Of a stretch of DNA of 64,000 bases, positions 41,768 to 51,161 are shown piece after piece (within the stretch, counting starts at the first letter, position 1; each line of letters starts with the position of its first letter). The translations under genes and the position numbers were made by a program. The notes beneath the pieces are model-generated. The model was not told where the DNA came from. It ran no database searches and saw only the letters and a list, made by a program, of their open reading frames with translations. The DNA is taken from assembly GCA_025965195.1 (NCBI GenBank), contig JAOPXK010000015.1, positions 27,031 to 91,030 of the forward strand, read 5' to 3'. This DNA comes from Marmoricola sp. (GTDB taxonomy: Bacteria; Actinomycetota; Actinomycetes; Propionibacteriales; Nocardioidaceae).

Positions 41768-42823
41768 ATGCCCACTGCCGAAGCGATCAAAGCCGAACAG
41801 ACCCTGATCCACGTCCTCTGGATCAACGCCGGCCTCAGCTGCGACGGTGACTCCGTTGCGTTGACCGCGGCCACTCAACCAAGCATTGAAGAGATCGCGC
41901 TCGGCGCCCTCCCGGGCCTGCCGCAGATCGCGGTGCACTGGCCACTGATCGACTTCGAGTGCGGGCCGGCAGGCGGTGCCGACGACTTCCTGGAGTGGTT
42001 CCACAAGGCCGATCGAGGCGAGCTCGAGCCGTTCGTGCTCGTCGTCGAGGGTTCGATCCCGAACGAGAAGCTGCACGACGAGGGCTACTGGTGCGGCTTC
42101 GGCAACAACCCGGACACCGGTCAGCCGATGACGACCAGCGAGTGGCTCGACCGGCTCACGCCCAAGGCCACTGCCGTCGTTGCGGTCGGCACCTGCGCGA
42201 CGTACGGCGGCATCCACGCGATGGCCGGCAACCCCACCGGCGCGATGGGCGTTCCGGACTACCTCGGCTGGGACTGGAAGTCGAAGGCCGGGATCCCGAT
42301 CGTGTGCGTGCCCGGTTGCCCGATCCAGCCAGACAACCTGTCGGAGACGCTGACCTACCTTCTCTACATGGCGACCGGCCAGGCCCCGATGATCCCGCTC
42401 GATGACGAGCTTCGGCCCGCGTGGCTCTTCGGCAGCACCGTGCACGAAGGCTGTGACCGCGCCGGCTACTACGAGCAGTCCGACTTCGCGACGGAGTACG
42501 GCTCGCCGAAGTGCATCGTCAAGCTCGGCTGCTGGGGACCGGTAGTGAAGTGCAACGTCCCCAAGCGTGGCTGGATCAACGGTGTCGGAGGTTGCCCCAA
42601 CGTGGGCGGCATCTGCATCGGGTGCACGATGCCCGGCTTCCCGGACAAGTTCATGCCGTTCATGGACGAGCCACCGGGTGGCAAGTTGTCGACCACCGCC
42701 GTGATGCCGTACGGGAAGACGATCAAGCGCCTGCGCGCCATGACCACTCAGACGCTGAACAAGGAGCCCCAGTGGCGCTCCGACGGCGACCAACTGACCA
42801 CCGGCGCCCGCCGTACCTGGTGA
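41768..42823 (+). CDS. [NiFe] hydrogenase small subunit, group 1h-like
   Basis: LWINAGLSCDGDSVALT; VVAVGTCATYGGIHAM; CVPGCPIQPDNLSETL; no Tat signal at the N-terminus. Confidence 0.95.
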   Translation: MPTAEAIKAEQTLIHVLWINAGLSCDGDSVALTAATQPSIEEIALGALPGLPQIAVHWPLIDFECGPAGGADDFLEWFHKADRGELEPFVLVVEGSIPNEKLHDEGYWCGFGNNPDTGQPMTTSEWLDRLTPKATAVVAVGTCATYGGIHAMAGNPTGAMGVPDYLGWDWKSKAGIPIVCVPGCPIQPDNLSETLTYLLYMATGQAPMIPLDDELRPAWLFGSTVHEGCDRAGYYEQSDFATEYGSPKCIVKLGCWGPVVKCNVPKRGWINGVGGCPNVGGICIGCTMPGFPDKFMPFMDEPPGGKLSTTAVMPYGKTIKRLRAMTTQTLNKEPQWRSDGDQLTTGARRTW

Positions 42824-42845
42824 CGGAAGAGAAGGCAACGATCAC

Positions 42846-44639
42846 ATGACATCGACCATTCCGAACCCGAGCACGTTCGAGACAGACGCAAACGGCCTTA
42901 CCGACATGGCGTGGGACCCGATCACCCGCATCGTCGGAAGTCTGGGGATCTACACCAAGATCGACTTCAAGCAGAAGACCGTCGTCGAGTGCAAGAGCAC
43001 CTCGTCGATCTTCCGCGGCTACTCGATCTTCATGAAGGGCAAGGACCCTCGCGACGCCCACTTCATCACCAGCCGGATCTGCGGGATCTGTGGCGACAAC
43101 CACGCCACCTGCTCGTGTTACGCGCAGAACATGGCGTACGGCGTGAAGCCGCCGCCGCTCGGTGAGTGGATCGTCAACCTCGGCGAAGCCGCGGAGTACA
43201 TGTTCGACCACAACATCTTCCAGGAGAACCTGGTCGGCGTGGACTACTGCGAGCGGATGGTCGCCGAGACCAACCCGGGAGTCCTCGAGCTGGCGAACAA
43301 CACCGAGGCTCCGCACGCGGACGCCCATGGCTACCGGACCATCGGCGACATCATGCGGTCGCTGAACCCGTTCACCGGCGAGTTCTACCGCGAGGCGTTG
43401 CAGGTCAGTCGCTGGACCCGCGAGATGTTCTGCCTGATGGAGGGCCGGCACGTGCACCCGTCGACGCTCTACCCGGGCGGGGTCGGCACGGTCGCGACCA
43501 TCCAGCTGATGACCGACTACATCACCCGGCTGATGCGCTACGTGGAGTTCATGAAGAAGGTCGTGCCCATGCACGACGACCTCTTCGACTTCTTCTACCA
43601 GGCGCTTCCCGGTTACGAGGAGGTCGGCAACCGCCGCATCCTGCTCGCCTGCTGGGGTTCCTTCCAGGACCCCGACCACTGCAACTTCGACTACAAGGAC
43701 ATGACCAACTGGGGTCGCGCCATGTACGTCACCCCGGGCGTCGTGGTTGACGGCAAGCTCGTCACCACCGACCTGGTCGAGATCAACCTCGGCATCCGGA
43801 TCCTGCTCGGCTCGTCGTACTACGACGACTGGGAGGACCAGGAGGTCTTCGTCAGGAACGACCCCCTCGGGAACCCGGTTGACCGCCGGCACCCGTGGAA
43901 CCAGCACACCAATCCCAAGCCGCAGAAGCGCGACCTGGACAACAAGTACAGCTGGGTGATGTCACCACGCTGGTTCGACGGCAAGGACTACCTCGCCCTA
44001 GACACCGGGGGCGGACCGCTCGCACGGCTGTGGTCGACCGCCCTCGCCGGTCTGGTCGACATCGGTTACGTGCAGTCGACCGGGACCTCGGTGAAGATCA
44101 ACCTTCCGAAGACGGCTCTGAAGGGACCTGTCGAGTTCGAGTGGAAGATTCCCCAGTGGAGCAACACGATCGAGCGCAACCGGGCCCGCACCTACTTCCA
44201 GGCGTACGCCGCGGCATGCGCGCTGCACTTCGCCGAGAAGGCACTGGTGGAGATCCGCGCCGGGCGGACGAAGACCTGGGAGAAGTTCACCGTTCCCGAT
44301 CAGGGCATCGGGTGTGGCTTCACCGAAGCCGTCCGCGGAGTGCTCTCGCACCACCTCGTGATCCGCGACGGCAAGATCGCGAACTACCACCCCTACCCGC
44401 CCACCCCCTGGAACGCCAACCCTCGTGACGTCTACGGCACGCCCGGCCCCTACGAGGACGCCGTGCAAGGCCAGCCGATCTTCGAGGAGAACGACCGGGA
44501 GCACTTCAAGGGCATCGACATCATGCGGACGGTGCGAAGTTTCGACCCGTGCCTGCCCTGCGGGGTCCACATGTACCTCGGCGAAGGAAAGAAGCTCGAG
44601 CGGCTGCATACGCCGACTCAGTCCGCCGGCGTCGAGTAG
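42846..44639 (+). CDS. [NiFe] hydrogenase large subunit, group 1h-like
   Basis: L1 SRICGICGDNHATCS; L2 FDPCLPCGVHMYLGEG with a short C-terminal extension. Confidence 0.97.
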   Translation: MTSTIPNPSTFETDANGLTDMAWDPITRIVGSLGIYTKIDFKQKTVVECKSTSSIFRGYSIFMKGKDPRDAHFITSRICGICGDNHATCSCYAQNMAYGVKPPPLGEWIVNLGEAAEYMFDHNIFQENLVGVDYCERMVAETNPGVLELANNTEAPHADAHGYRTIGDIMRSLNPFTGEFYREALQVSRWTREMFCLMEGRHVHPSTLYPGGVGTVATIQLMTDYITRLMRYVEFMKKVVPMHDDLFDFFYQALPGYEEVGNRRILLACWGSFQDPDHCNFDYKDMTNWGRAMYVTPGVVVDGKLVTTDLVEINLGIRILLGSSYYDDWEDQEVFVRNDPLGNPVDRRHPWNQHTNPKPQKRDLDNKYSWVMSPRWFDGKDYLALDTGGGPLARLWSTALAGLVDIGYVQSTGTSVKINLPKTALKGPVEFEWKIPQWSNTIERNRARTYFQAYAAACALHFAEKALVEIRAGRTKTWEKFTVPDQGIGCGFTEAVRGVLSHHLVIRDGKIANYHPYPPTPWNANPRDVYGTPGPYEDAVQGQPIFEENDREHFKGIDIMRTVRSFDPCLPCGVHMYLGEGKKLERLHTPTQSAGVE

Positions 44640-44645
44640 GTCCGG

Positions 44646-45578
44646 ATGCCGACAGCGAATCTCGATCCCGCTCCCCGGGACCTGCACGCCACCGGCGAGC
44701 GGATCGAGACGGTACTTGAGGCATGCTCGAGCGGAGCACCTTCGTCCCCTGCCGTTGCCCGTGGCCGGGCCGAGGAGCTCGTCGGGCTGGTCACCGACCT
44801 CTACGGCTCCGGCCTGGAGCGGATTCTCGATCTGTTCTACGAGGAAGGCCATCTCGACGAGGCGATGCTGAACCGGCTGGCCGGTGACGACCTGGTCTCG
44901 GGCCTGCTGCTGGTGCACGGCCTGCATCCGCACTCGATCGGGCAACGGGTGGAGGCGGCGCTGGAGAGCGTGCGCCCCTACCTCGGCTCCCACGGCGGCG
45001 ACGTGGAGCTCATCGACGTCCGAGACGACGGCACCGTCAAGCTGCGGCTGCTCGGGAGCTGTGACGGCTGTCCGTCCTCCTCCGTCACGCTGAAGCTCGC
45101 GGTTGAGGGTGCGATCGAGGCAGCAGCGCCCGAGGTGCACACGATCGAGGTCGAGGAGCCGCCGAGCGATGACGGGCTGATTTCGGTCGCATCGCTGAGA
45201 AGTCGGCTGGAGATGGACGGCTCCGCACCCGGTCGCTGGCTGCCGATCCCCGAGCTTGCCGACCTCGCCGACGGTGCCGTCCGATCGGTGACGGCTGGCG
45301 GTGAGGCGCTGCTGGCCTGTCGCTCCGGTGCGGACCTGTTCGCGTTCCGCAACTCGTGCGCACGCTGCGGCTCGGCGCTCGATGAGGCCACGCTCGGACG
45401 CCGACTCGGCGGCGCCGCCGGTCAGCCACTGCTGCGCTGCCCGACATGCGGCGTGCACTACGACGTACGTCGTGCCGGAGCGTGTCTCGACCAGCCCGAG
45501 CTTCACCTGGACCCGCTGCCCCTCGTCTTCGAGGCCGGGATCCCGTCGGTGGCCCTGCCGAAGGAGGCGGTCGGATGA
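44646..45578 (+). CDS. NifU C-terminal domain + Rieske-like domain fusion, hydrogenase-associated
   Basis: VRPYLGSHGGDVELIDVRDDGTVKLRLLGSCDGCPSSSVTLK (NifU); C-terminal NSCARCGSAL...LRCPTCGVHYDV. Confidence 0.88.
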   Translation: MPTANLDPAPRDLHATGERIETVLEACSSGAPSSPAVARGRAEELVGLVTDLYGSGLERILDLFYEEGHLDEAMLNRLAGDDLVSGLLLVHGLHPHSIGQRVEAALESVRPYLGSHGGDVELIDVRDDGTVKLRLLGSCDGCPSSSVTLKLAVEGAIEAAAPEVHTIEVEEPPSDDGLISVASLRSRLEMDGSAPGRWLPIPELADLADGAVRSVTAGGEALLACRSGADLFAFRNSCARCGSALDEATLGRRLGGAAGQPLLRCPTCGVHYDVRRAGACLDQPELHLDPLPLVFEAGIPSVALPKEAVG

Positions 45579-46246
45579 GCGACCCGACCGGCTTCCCGGC
45601 CGGATCTCCGCTGGCAACCCTGCGCCGGATCAGCACCCGGCCACGACCGGCTGCCAACGAGGTGCCCGAAGAGCGCTGCGACATGTGCGCGGAGCCGGTC
45701 CCGGAGGAACACGGGCACGTGGTGGACCTCAACAGCCGCAGGCTGATGTGCAGCTGTCGGGGCTGCTACCTGCTGTTCACCGCCGACAACGCCGAGTTGC
45801 GCTTCCGGGCGGTGCCGGACCGCTACCTCCACTTTCCGGGCTTCGTCTTCACCACCGCCGACTGGGACTCCCTGCAGATCCCGGTCGGCCTCGCGTTCTG
45901 CTTCCGCAACTCGGTCCAGAAGGAGATGGTGGTCTTCTACCCCAGTCCTGCCGGCGCCACCGAGTCCGACCTGCCGATGGCCGCGTGGGAAACCATGCTG
46001 GCGTCCAACCCGGATCTCGCCCAGGTCCGTGACGACGTCGAGGCACTGCTGGTGCACCGCAATGACGACGGCGAGTTCAGCTGTCACATCGTCCCGATCG
46101 ACGCCTGCTACGCGTTGGTCGGCACGATGCGCAACACCTGGCGTGGCTTCGACGGCGGCCAGGAGGCGCGTGCTGCATTGGCCGACTTCTTCGACGACGT
46201 CGACCGACGGAGCCGGCCGGCGAAACCCGTCGGTGATGCTCAATGA
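45575..46246 (+). CDS. Hydrogenase-associated uncharacterised protein (DUF5947-like)
   Basis: Translationally coupled; CDMCAEPVPEEHGHVVDLNSRRLMCSCRGCYLLF Cys-rich motif. Family name from recall. Confidence 0.75.
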   Translation: MSDPTGFPAGSPLATLRRISTRPRPAANEVPEERCDMCAEPVPEEHGHVVDLNSRRLMCSCRGCYLLFTADNAELRFRAVPDRYLHFPGFVFTTADWDSLQIPVGLAFCFRNSVQKEMVVFYPSPAGATESDLPMAAWETMLASNPDLAQVRDDVEALLVHRNDDGEFSCHIVPIDACYALVGTMRNTWRGFDGGQEARAALADFFDDVDRRSRPAKPVGDAQ

Positions 46247-46902
46247 GTGACTGGACGTTCACCGTCCGCGAGGTCGTCGCCGAGCCGTATGCCGCCGTAC
46301 CCCAGCTGACCGCTCGGCTCCGGATCGAGGAGACGACCGGGCAGGTCGTGCACGCCATCGCGCTGCGCTGCCAGGTGCGGATCGAGCCGCAACGTCGTGG
46401 TTACAGCGCCCAGGAGGAGAAGGACCTGCAGGGCCTGTTCGGCAACCGGGAGCGCTGGTCGGACACGTTGCGGCCGTTCCTGTGGATGCAGGCCAACGCG
46501 ACTGTGCAGGGGTTCACCGACAGCACCGACGTGGATCTGCCACTGCCCTGCACCTACGACTTCGACGTGATCGGCTCGCGCTACCTGCACGCGCTGAAGG
46601 AAGGCGCGGTCCCGATCGAGCTGATGTTCTCGGGCACCATCTTCACCAAGGGCAGCAACGGCTTCGGCATCGAGCAGGTCCCCTGGAACTGCGATGCGCG
46701 CAACGAGATGCCCGTCACCGTCTGGCGCCAGCTGATGGAGACCTACTACGCCGGCTCGGGTTGGCTGCGGATGGACCACGACAGCATCAGTGCGCTGGCC
46801 GACTACCGCTCCCGGCACGGGCTGATCTCCTGGGAGGAGACCGTCGCCCGGCTGCTGCTGACCGATGACCTCTCAGCCATCGAGGGCGGTGGTGGCGCAT
46901 GA
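46243..46902 (+). CDS. Hydrogenase-associated uncharacterised protein (DUF6084-like)
   Basis: Coupled ORF of 219 aa; WTFTVREVVAEPYAAVPQLTARLRIEETTGQVVHAIALRCQVRIEPQRRGY. Family name from recall. Confidence 0.72.
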   Translation: MSDWTFTVREVVAEPYAAVPQLTARLRIEETTGQVVHAIALRCQVRIEPQRRGYSAQEEKDLQGLFGNRERWSDTLRPFLWMQANATVQGFTDSTDVDLPLPCTYDFDVIGSRYLHALKEGAVPIELMFSGTIFTKGSNGFGIEQVPWNCDARNEMPVTVWRQLMETYYAGSGWLRMDHDSISALADYRSRHGLISWEETVARLLLTDDLSAIEGGGGA

Positions 46903-48287
46903 GCGCCGGCCTCGCACGCACCCGCGCGGTCGCCGACGCCGTGCTCTACGAGGGTTACCTGCTCTATCCGTATCGCGCCAGCTCGAGCAAGAACCGGTCG
47001 CGCTGGCAGTTCGGCGTCCTCGGACCAGCGGGCGCGACGGAGGCCGGTTTCGGCGAGCCGGCCTCGATGCGGCTGCAGACGGTCACGACCGCTCCCGCAC
47101 CGGACGCGTCGATCACGGTGCACGTCCGCTTCCTCCAGCTCCAGTCCCGCCAGGTCCACGACGCTGCGGGTACTGCGGTGGCCGAGCTGCCGATCGCCGA
47201 TCCGGCTGCCCCCCGCACCGAGCTGACCTGGGACGAAGCCGTCGAGTGTGAGGTCGAGATCCGGTTACCGGGTGCCGCCTTGACCGCAGGGGTCAGCGAG
47301 CCGATCGTCGTCGCGGCCGGAGAGGACAGCGAGCCGATCCTGGGCGCCGCAGGTGTCGAGGCCGGTCGGGTCGCGCGGCGGCGGTGGCCACTCGCTGCCG
47401 AGCTGACCGCGTCCCTGGTCGTGCACGGGCGGTACGCCGTACTCGACATCGAGGTGCGCAACACCCACGGGGCCGTCCCGCTGGACCGGGATGATGCGAT
47501 CCGGCACTCCCTGATCGGCACCCATCTGATCGCCGAGGCCGATGGTCTGGAGTTCGTCTCGCTGACCGATCCACCCGACGATGCAGCCGACCTCGTTGCC
47601 CGGCAGCATCAGGACCGGTGCTGGCCGATGCTGGCCGGCGCGCCCGGGGACACCGATCTGCTGCTCGGGTCGCCGATCATCCTCTCCGACTACCCGGAGA
47701 TCGCCGGCGAGAGCGCCGGCTCGCTCTTCGACGCGACCGAGATCGACGAGATCCTGACGTTGCGGGTGATGACGATGACCGACGCGGAGAAGGCCGAAGC
47801 CCGGGCAACCGACCCGCGTGCGGCCGAGATCATCGACCGGTGCGACGGCCTCTCACCGGAGGAGCTTCAGCTCATGCACGGGATCAACCGCAACCCGCAC
47901 GACCTGGCACCGACCTCCTTCGACACCGGTGACGTGCCCTGGTGGTCACCGGAGGAGGACGCGAGCGTCCGGCCCGGACTCGACTCGGTGCTGATCGACG
48001 GTGTGAGCGTCGCTCGCGACAGTCTCGTCCGGGTGCATCCCGGTCGCCGGGCGGATGCCCAGGACCTGTTCTTCGCCGACCAGGTGGCCCGGGTGACAGC
48101 CGTGCTCTCCGACGTCGACGGTGGGACCCACGTTGCCCTGGTGCTGGTCGATGACCCTGCCGCCGACCTGCATGACCTCGCCGGGCGCTACTGGTACTTC
48201 GCACCCGACGAGCTCGAGCCGCTGTCACCGGAAGCTGCACGAAGCGAAACGACCGAAACCACACTCAGAGAGGAGAACAGCCAATGA
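46899..48287 (+). CDS. Hydrogenase operon protein of unknown function (462 aa)
   Basis: 4-nt overlap with upstream ORF; no recognised domain. Confidence 0.75.
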   Translation: MSAGLARTRAVADAVLYEGYLLYPYRASSSKNRSRWQFGVLGPAGATEAGFGEPASMRLQTVTTAPAPDASITVHVRFLQLQSRQVHDAAGTAVAELPIADPAAPRTELTWDEAVECEVEIRLPGAALTAGVSEPIVVAAGEDSEPILGAAGVEAGRVARRRWPLAAELTASLVVHGRYAVLDIEVRNTHGAVPLDRDDAIRHSLIGTHLIAEADGLEFVSLTDPPDDAADLVARQHQDRCWPMLAGAPGDTDLLLGSPIILSDYPEIAGESAGSLFDATEIDEILTLRVMTMTDAEKAEARATDPRAAEIIDRCDGLSPEELQLMHGINRNPHDLAPTSFDTGDVPWWSPEEDASVRPGLDSVLIDGVSVARDSLVRVHPGRRADAQDLFFADQVARVTAVLSDVDGGTHVALVLVDDPAADLHDLAGRYWYFAPDELEPLSPEAARSETTETTLREENSQ

Positions 48288-48403
48288 GGGTCCTGGGAAT
48301 TATCACGGTCACTGTCATCGGCGTGGTCGTCGTCATCGGCCTCGTCGTCGCAGTCATGTCGGTATCCGACTTCAAGCGCTATCTGCGGATCCGCCAGATG
48401 TAG
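48284..48403 (+). CDS. 39-aa single-TM microprotein (DUF6893-like)
   Basis: ATG overlaps upstream stop after AGGAG: MRVLGIITVTVIGVVVVIGLVVAVMSVSDFKRYLRIRQM; absent from the supplied ORF track. Confidence 0.8.
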   Translation: MRVLGIITVTVIGVVVVIGLVVAVMSVSDFKRYLRIRQM

Positions 48404-48443
48404 GTCGCGGTCACGACGACGAGAAGAGATGAGGCAAGGACAC

Positions 48444-48947
48444 ATGGCTGACCTGACCCCACGGATCCTGGTCGCCGGCATCGGCAACATCTTCCTCGGA
48501 GATGACGGGTTCGGCCCCGAGGTGGTCCGCCGGCTCGCGAGCGAGCAGCTGCCTGAAGAGGTGCACGTGGTCGACTACGGGATTCGGGGCATGCATCTGG
48601 CCTACGACCTGCTCGGCGAGTACGACGCGCTGGTGCTCGTCGACGCGCTGCCGTCTCGGGAGGAGCCCGGAGCGGTGGTCGTTCTCGAGGTGACCGAGGA
48701 CGACCTGCCCCGGGAGGCCGACCTCGATGCCCATGACATGAACCCGGTCGCGGTGCTCGTCAGCTTGCGGCAGCTGGGCGGCACCCTCCCCCCGACGTAC
48801 GTCGTCGGAGCCGGGCCAGCAGTCCTCGACGAGGGCATCGGACTGAGCCCCGAGCTGGAGGCGGCCGTTCCCGAAGCCGTCCGAACCGTCCTCGCGCTGA
48901 TCGCGGAGCACGTCCGCCATGACGCAGTCGCGGCTGGAAGGAGCTGA
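48444..48947 (+). CDS. Hydrogenase maturation protease (HyaD/HupD/HycI family)
   Basis: ILVAGIGNIFLGDDGFGPEVVRRL; VDYGIRGMHLAYDLL; LVDALPS. Confidence 0.95.
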   Translation: MADLTPRILVAGIGNIFLGDDGFGPEVVRRLASEQLPEEVHVVDYGIRGMHLAYDLLGEYDALVLVDALPSREEPGAVVVLEVTEDDLPREADLDAHDMNPVAVLVSLRQLGGTLPPTYVVGAGPAVLDEGIGLSPELEAAVPEAVRTVLALIAEHVRHDAVAAGRS

Positions 48948-48948
48948 C

Positions 48949-49215
48949 ATGTGCCTCGGGATTCCCGGTCAGGTGGTCGAGCTGGTGCCCGGATTCGGTG
49001 ACCAGCTCGCGGTCGTCGATGTCCAGGGCGCGCATCGCAGGATCAACATCGGGATGCTCGACGAGGCCCCCGAGCCCGGGAGCTGGGTGCTCATCCACAT
49101 GGGCTTCGCCCTGGAGGTCGTCGACGAGTCGGCCGCCGACGGCGCGCTGAGCGGCCTCGAGATGATGGGCCGGGCCCGGGAGGACAGCGACGAGCCGGAG
49201 GTGCGCGGTGCCTGA
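48949..49215 (+). CDS. hypC: Hydrogenase assembly chaperone HypC
   Basis: MCLGIPGQVVEL N-terminus; GSWVLIHMGFALEVVDE. Confidence 0.95.
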   Translation: MCLGIPGQVVELVPGFGDQLAVVDVQGAHRRINIGMLDEAPEPGSWVLIHMGFALEVVDESAADGALSGLEMMGRAREDSDEPEVRGA

Positions 49216-49996
49216 GCTCCCGCCGTCCGCAGTCGCAGGCCCGGTGCTGTTCGCGAGATACGCCTACCCGCCGAACTCGCACGGCTACTGCGGTCCGAAC
49301 GACCACACCGCCTTCTTCCAGCAGGGCATGGCCGGCGACGACCGCGGGCTGCGGGCGATGTCACAGCAGTTCGCCGGTGCTTGGCCCTACCTCGAGCTGA
49401 TCGCCGGCTCACTCGGGCTCAACGATCCGCTGGACCCTCGGGTGGTCAATGCCTACTGGGTGGGCAGCCCCGAGCTGGACCGGGTCTCCACGCGTGCCGT
49501 CGGCAATTCGATGGACGAGCGGTTCCGCTTTCGCGCCGGGCCCGGCTTCGGTCACCTGACCGAGAGCGTGCTCGCCGGCGGAGTGCCCCACCACAGCTTT
49601 GCGGTGTTCTGCATCTATCCCTGGACAGGTCTCCTCAGCGAGGGGCGCAAGGCCGAGCACGCGCTGACGGTGCTCGACCAGTGCCGGATCCGTTGGGGGA
49701 AGGTGCTTGCGGTGCAGGGCGACCAGGTGGTCGTCGAGTCCACCCCGCTGACCTGGGACGGCCACCTGCTCGGCTTCGGCGAGCCCCGCTCGGAATCGGT
49801 GACCAGGTCGGTCGACGGAGTGGGCATGGCCACTCCCTTCGAGATCGGCGACTGGGTCTCGATGCACTGGGAGTGGGTGTGCGACCGGCTCACGGAGGGC
49901 CAGGTCCGCCACCTCCGTGACTTCACGGTCCGGCACCTGCGCATCGTCAACGAAGGCAACCTCCACTCGGGTCCGGCAGCACTTCTCGGTACCTGA
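49208..49996 (+). CDS. Hydrogenase-associated uncharacterised protein (DUF6390-like)
   Basis: GTG start overlapping hypC; FARYAYPPNSHGYCGPNDHTAFFQQ...HHSFAVFCIYPWTGLL. Family name from recall. Confidence 0.75.
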   Translation: MPELPPSAVAGPVLFARYAYPPNSHGYCGPNDHTAFFQQGMAGDDRGLRAMSQQFAGAWPYLELIAGSLGLNDPLDPRVVNAYWVGSPELDRVSTRAVGNSMDERFRFRAGPGFGHLTESVLAGGVPHHSFAVFCIYPWTGLLSEGRKAEHALTVLDQCRIRWGKVLAVQGDQVVVESTPLTWDGHLLGFGEPRSESVTRSVDGVGMATPFEIGDWVSMHWEWVCDRLTEGQVRHLRDFTVRHLRIVNEGNLHSGPAALLGT

Positions 49997-50006
49997 AAGG
50001 ACGACG

Positions 50007-51161
50007 ATGGAACTCCCTCCTCGCGCACAGGACCCGACCGGAGCCGCCACCCGCCTGGACCTGCCCCGCAGATCTATCCTCGCCGGCGCCGTCGGGCTCG
50101 GCGCCGCTGCCGTGCTCTCGGGCTGTGGCAGCGACTCCCCCGCTACGACGAACCCCCGAAGCATCGTGGTCAAGGACCAGCGCGGGACCACGTTGAAGTT
50201 CGACAAGCCGGTACGCCGGATCGTCACGATCCCCATCCCCGCAGCCGCGATCGTGATGGCAGTCGACCAGTCGGCCGCGCACATCGTCGGCATGAACGAC
50301 CAGTCCTGGACCGCCGTACGCGACGGCATCATCAGCACGATCTACCCGACTGCGCTGCACATCGCCCACGGTGTCGCCGCCGAGGACTTCTCCCCCAACA
50401 TCGAGAGCATCCTCGCGCTGCGCCCTGACGTGGTCGTGCAATGGTCCAGCCAGGGCAACGGGATCATCACGCCGCTGGAGAACGCCGGACTGCCCGTCCT
50501 CGGCGTCGACTATGGCACGCTCGACGACCTTGAGATCTGGCTGACGATGTTCTCGACGATGCTCGGCAAGCCCGAGCGGGGCGAGGCCATGAACGCCCGC
50601 ACCGCGACGGCACAGGACGCGATGGTCAAGGAGGCGGCCACCCGGGCCGGGCGACCGCCCCGGGTGCTCTACTTCCTGCGGTTCGCCGACAGCATGCAGG
50701 TCGCGGGCGCGGAGACCTTCAACCACGAGTACATCAAGCTGGTCGGCGCCGAGAACGCCGCGGCAGAGATCACCGGCGGCTTCGGAGACGTCGACATCGA
50801 GCAGGTGCTCCGCTGGGACCCGGACATCGTGCTCCTCGGCACCTTCGACGCCGCGCTCCCCAAGGACATCTACGACGACCCGGTCTGGAAGGACGTGTCC
50901 GCCGTACGGTCGCGTCGGGTCTACAAGGTGCCTCTGGGCGGCTACCGCTGGGACCCGCCGAGCCAGGAGACCCCGTTGATGTGGCGCTGGCTCGCCGACA
51001 TCGCCTTCCCGACGGGCGCCGCCTCCGGCCTCCGGACCGCCATCACCGACGACTACGGTTTCCTCTACCGGACCGCTCCCACGCCCACCGAGATCGACGA
51101 CATCCTGTGGATGGACGACAACTCGGCCTCGGCCTCCTACGGTCAGTTCCGTGCTACCTGA
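50007..51161 (+). CDS. ABC transporter substrate-binding lipoprotein, FecB/BtuF-like; candidate nickel or metallophore binder
   Basis: LPRRSILAGAVGLGAAAVLSGCGSD (twin Arg and lipobox); PVRRIVTIPIPAAAIVMAV, RPDVVVQWSS, DIVLLGTF. Confidence 0.88.
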   Translation: MELPPRAQDPTGAATRLDLPRRSILAGAVGLGAAAVLSGCGSDSPATTNPRSIVVKDQRGTTLKFDKPVRRIVTIPIPAAAIVMAVDQSAAHIVGMNDQSWTAVRDGIISTIYPTALHIAHGVAAEDFSPNIESILALRPDVVVQWSSQGNGIITPLENAGLPVLGVDYGTLDDLEIWLTMFSTMLGKPERGEAMNARTATAQDAMVKEAATRAGRPPRVLYFLRFADSMQVAGAETFNHEYIKLVGAENAAAEITGGFGDVDIEQVLRWDPDIVLLGTFDAALPKDIYDDPVWKDVSAVRSRRVYKVPLGGYRWDPPSQETPLMWRWLADIAFPTGAASGLRTAITDDYGFLYRTAPTPTEIDDILWMDDNSASASYGQFRAT

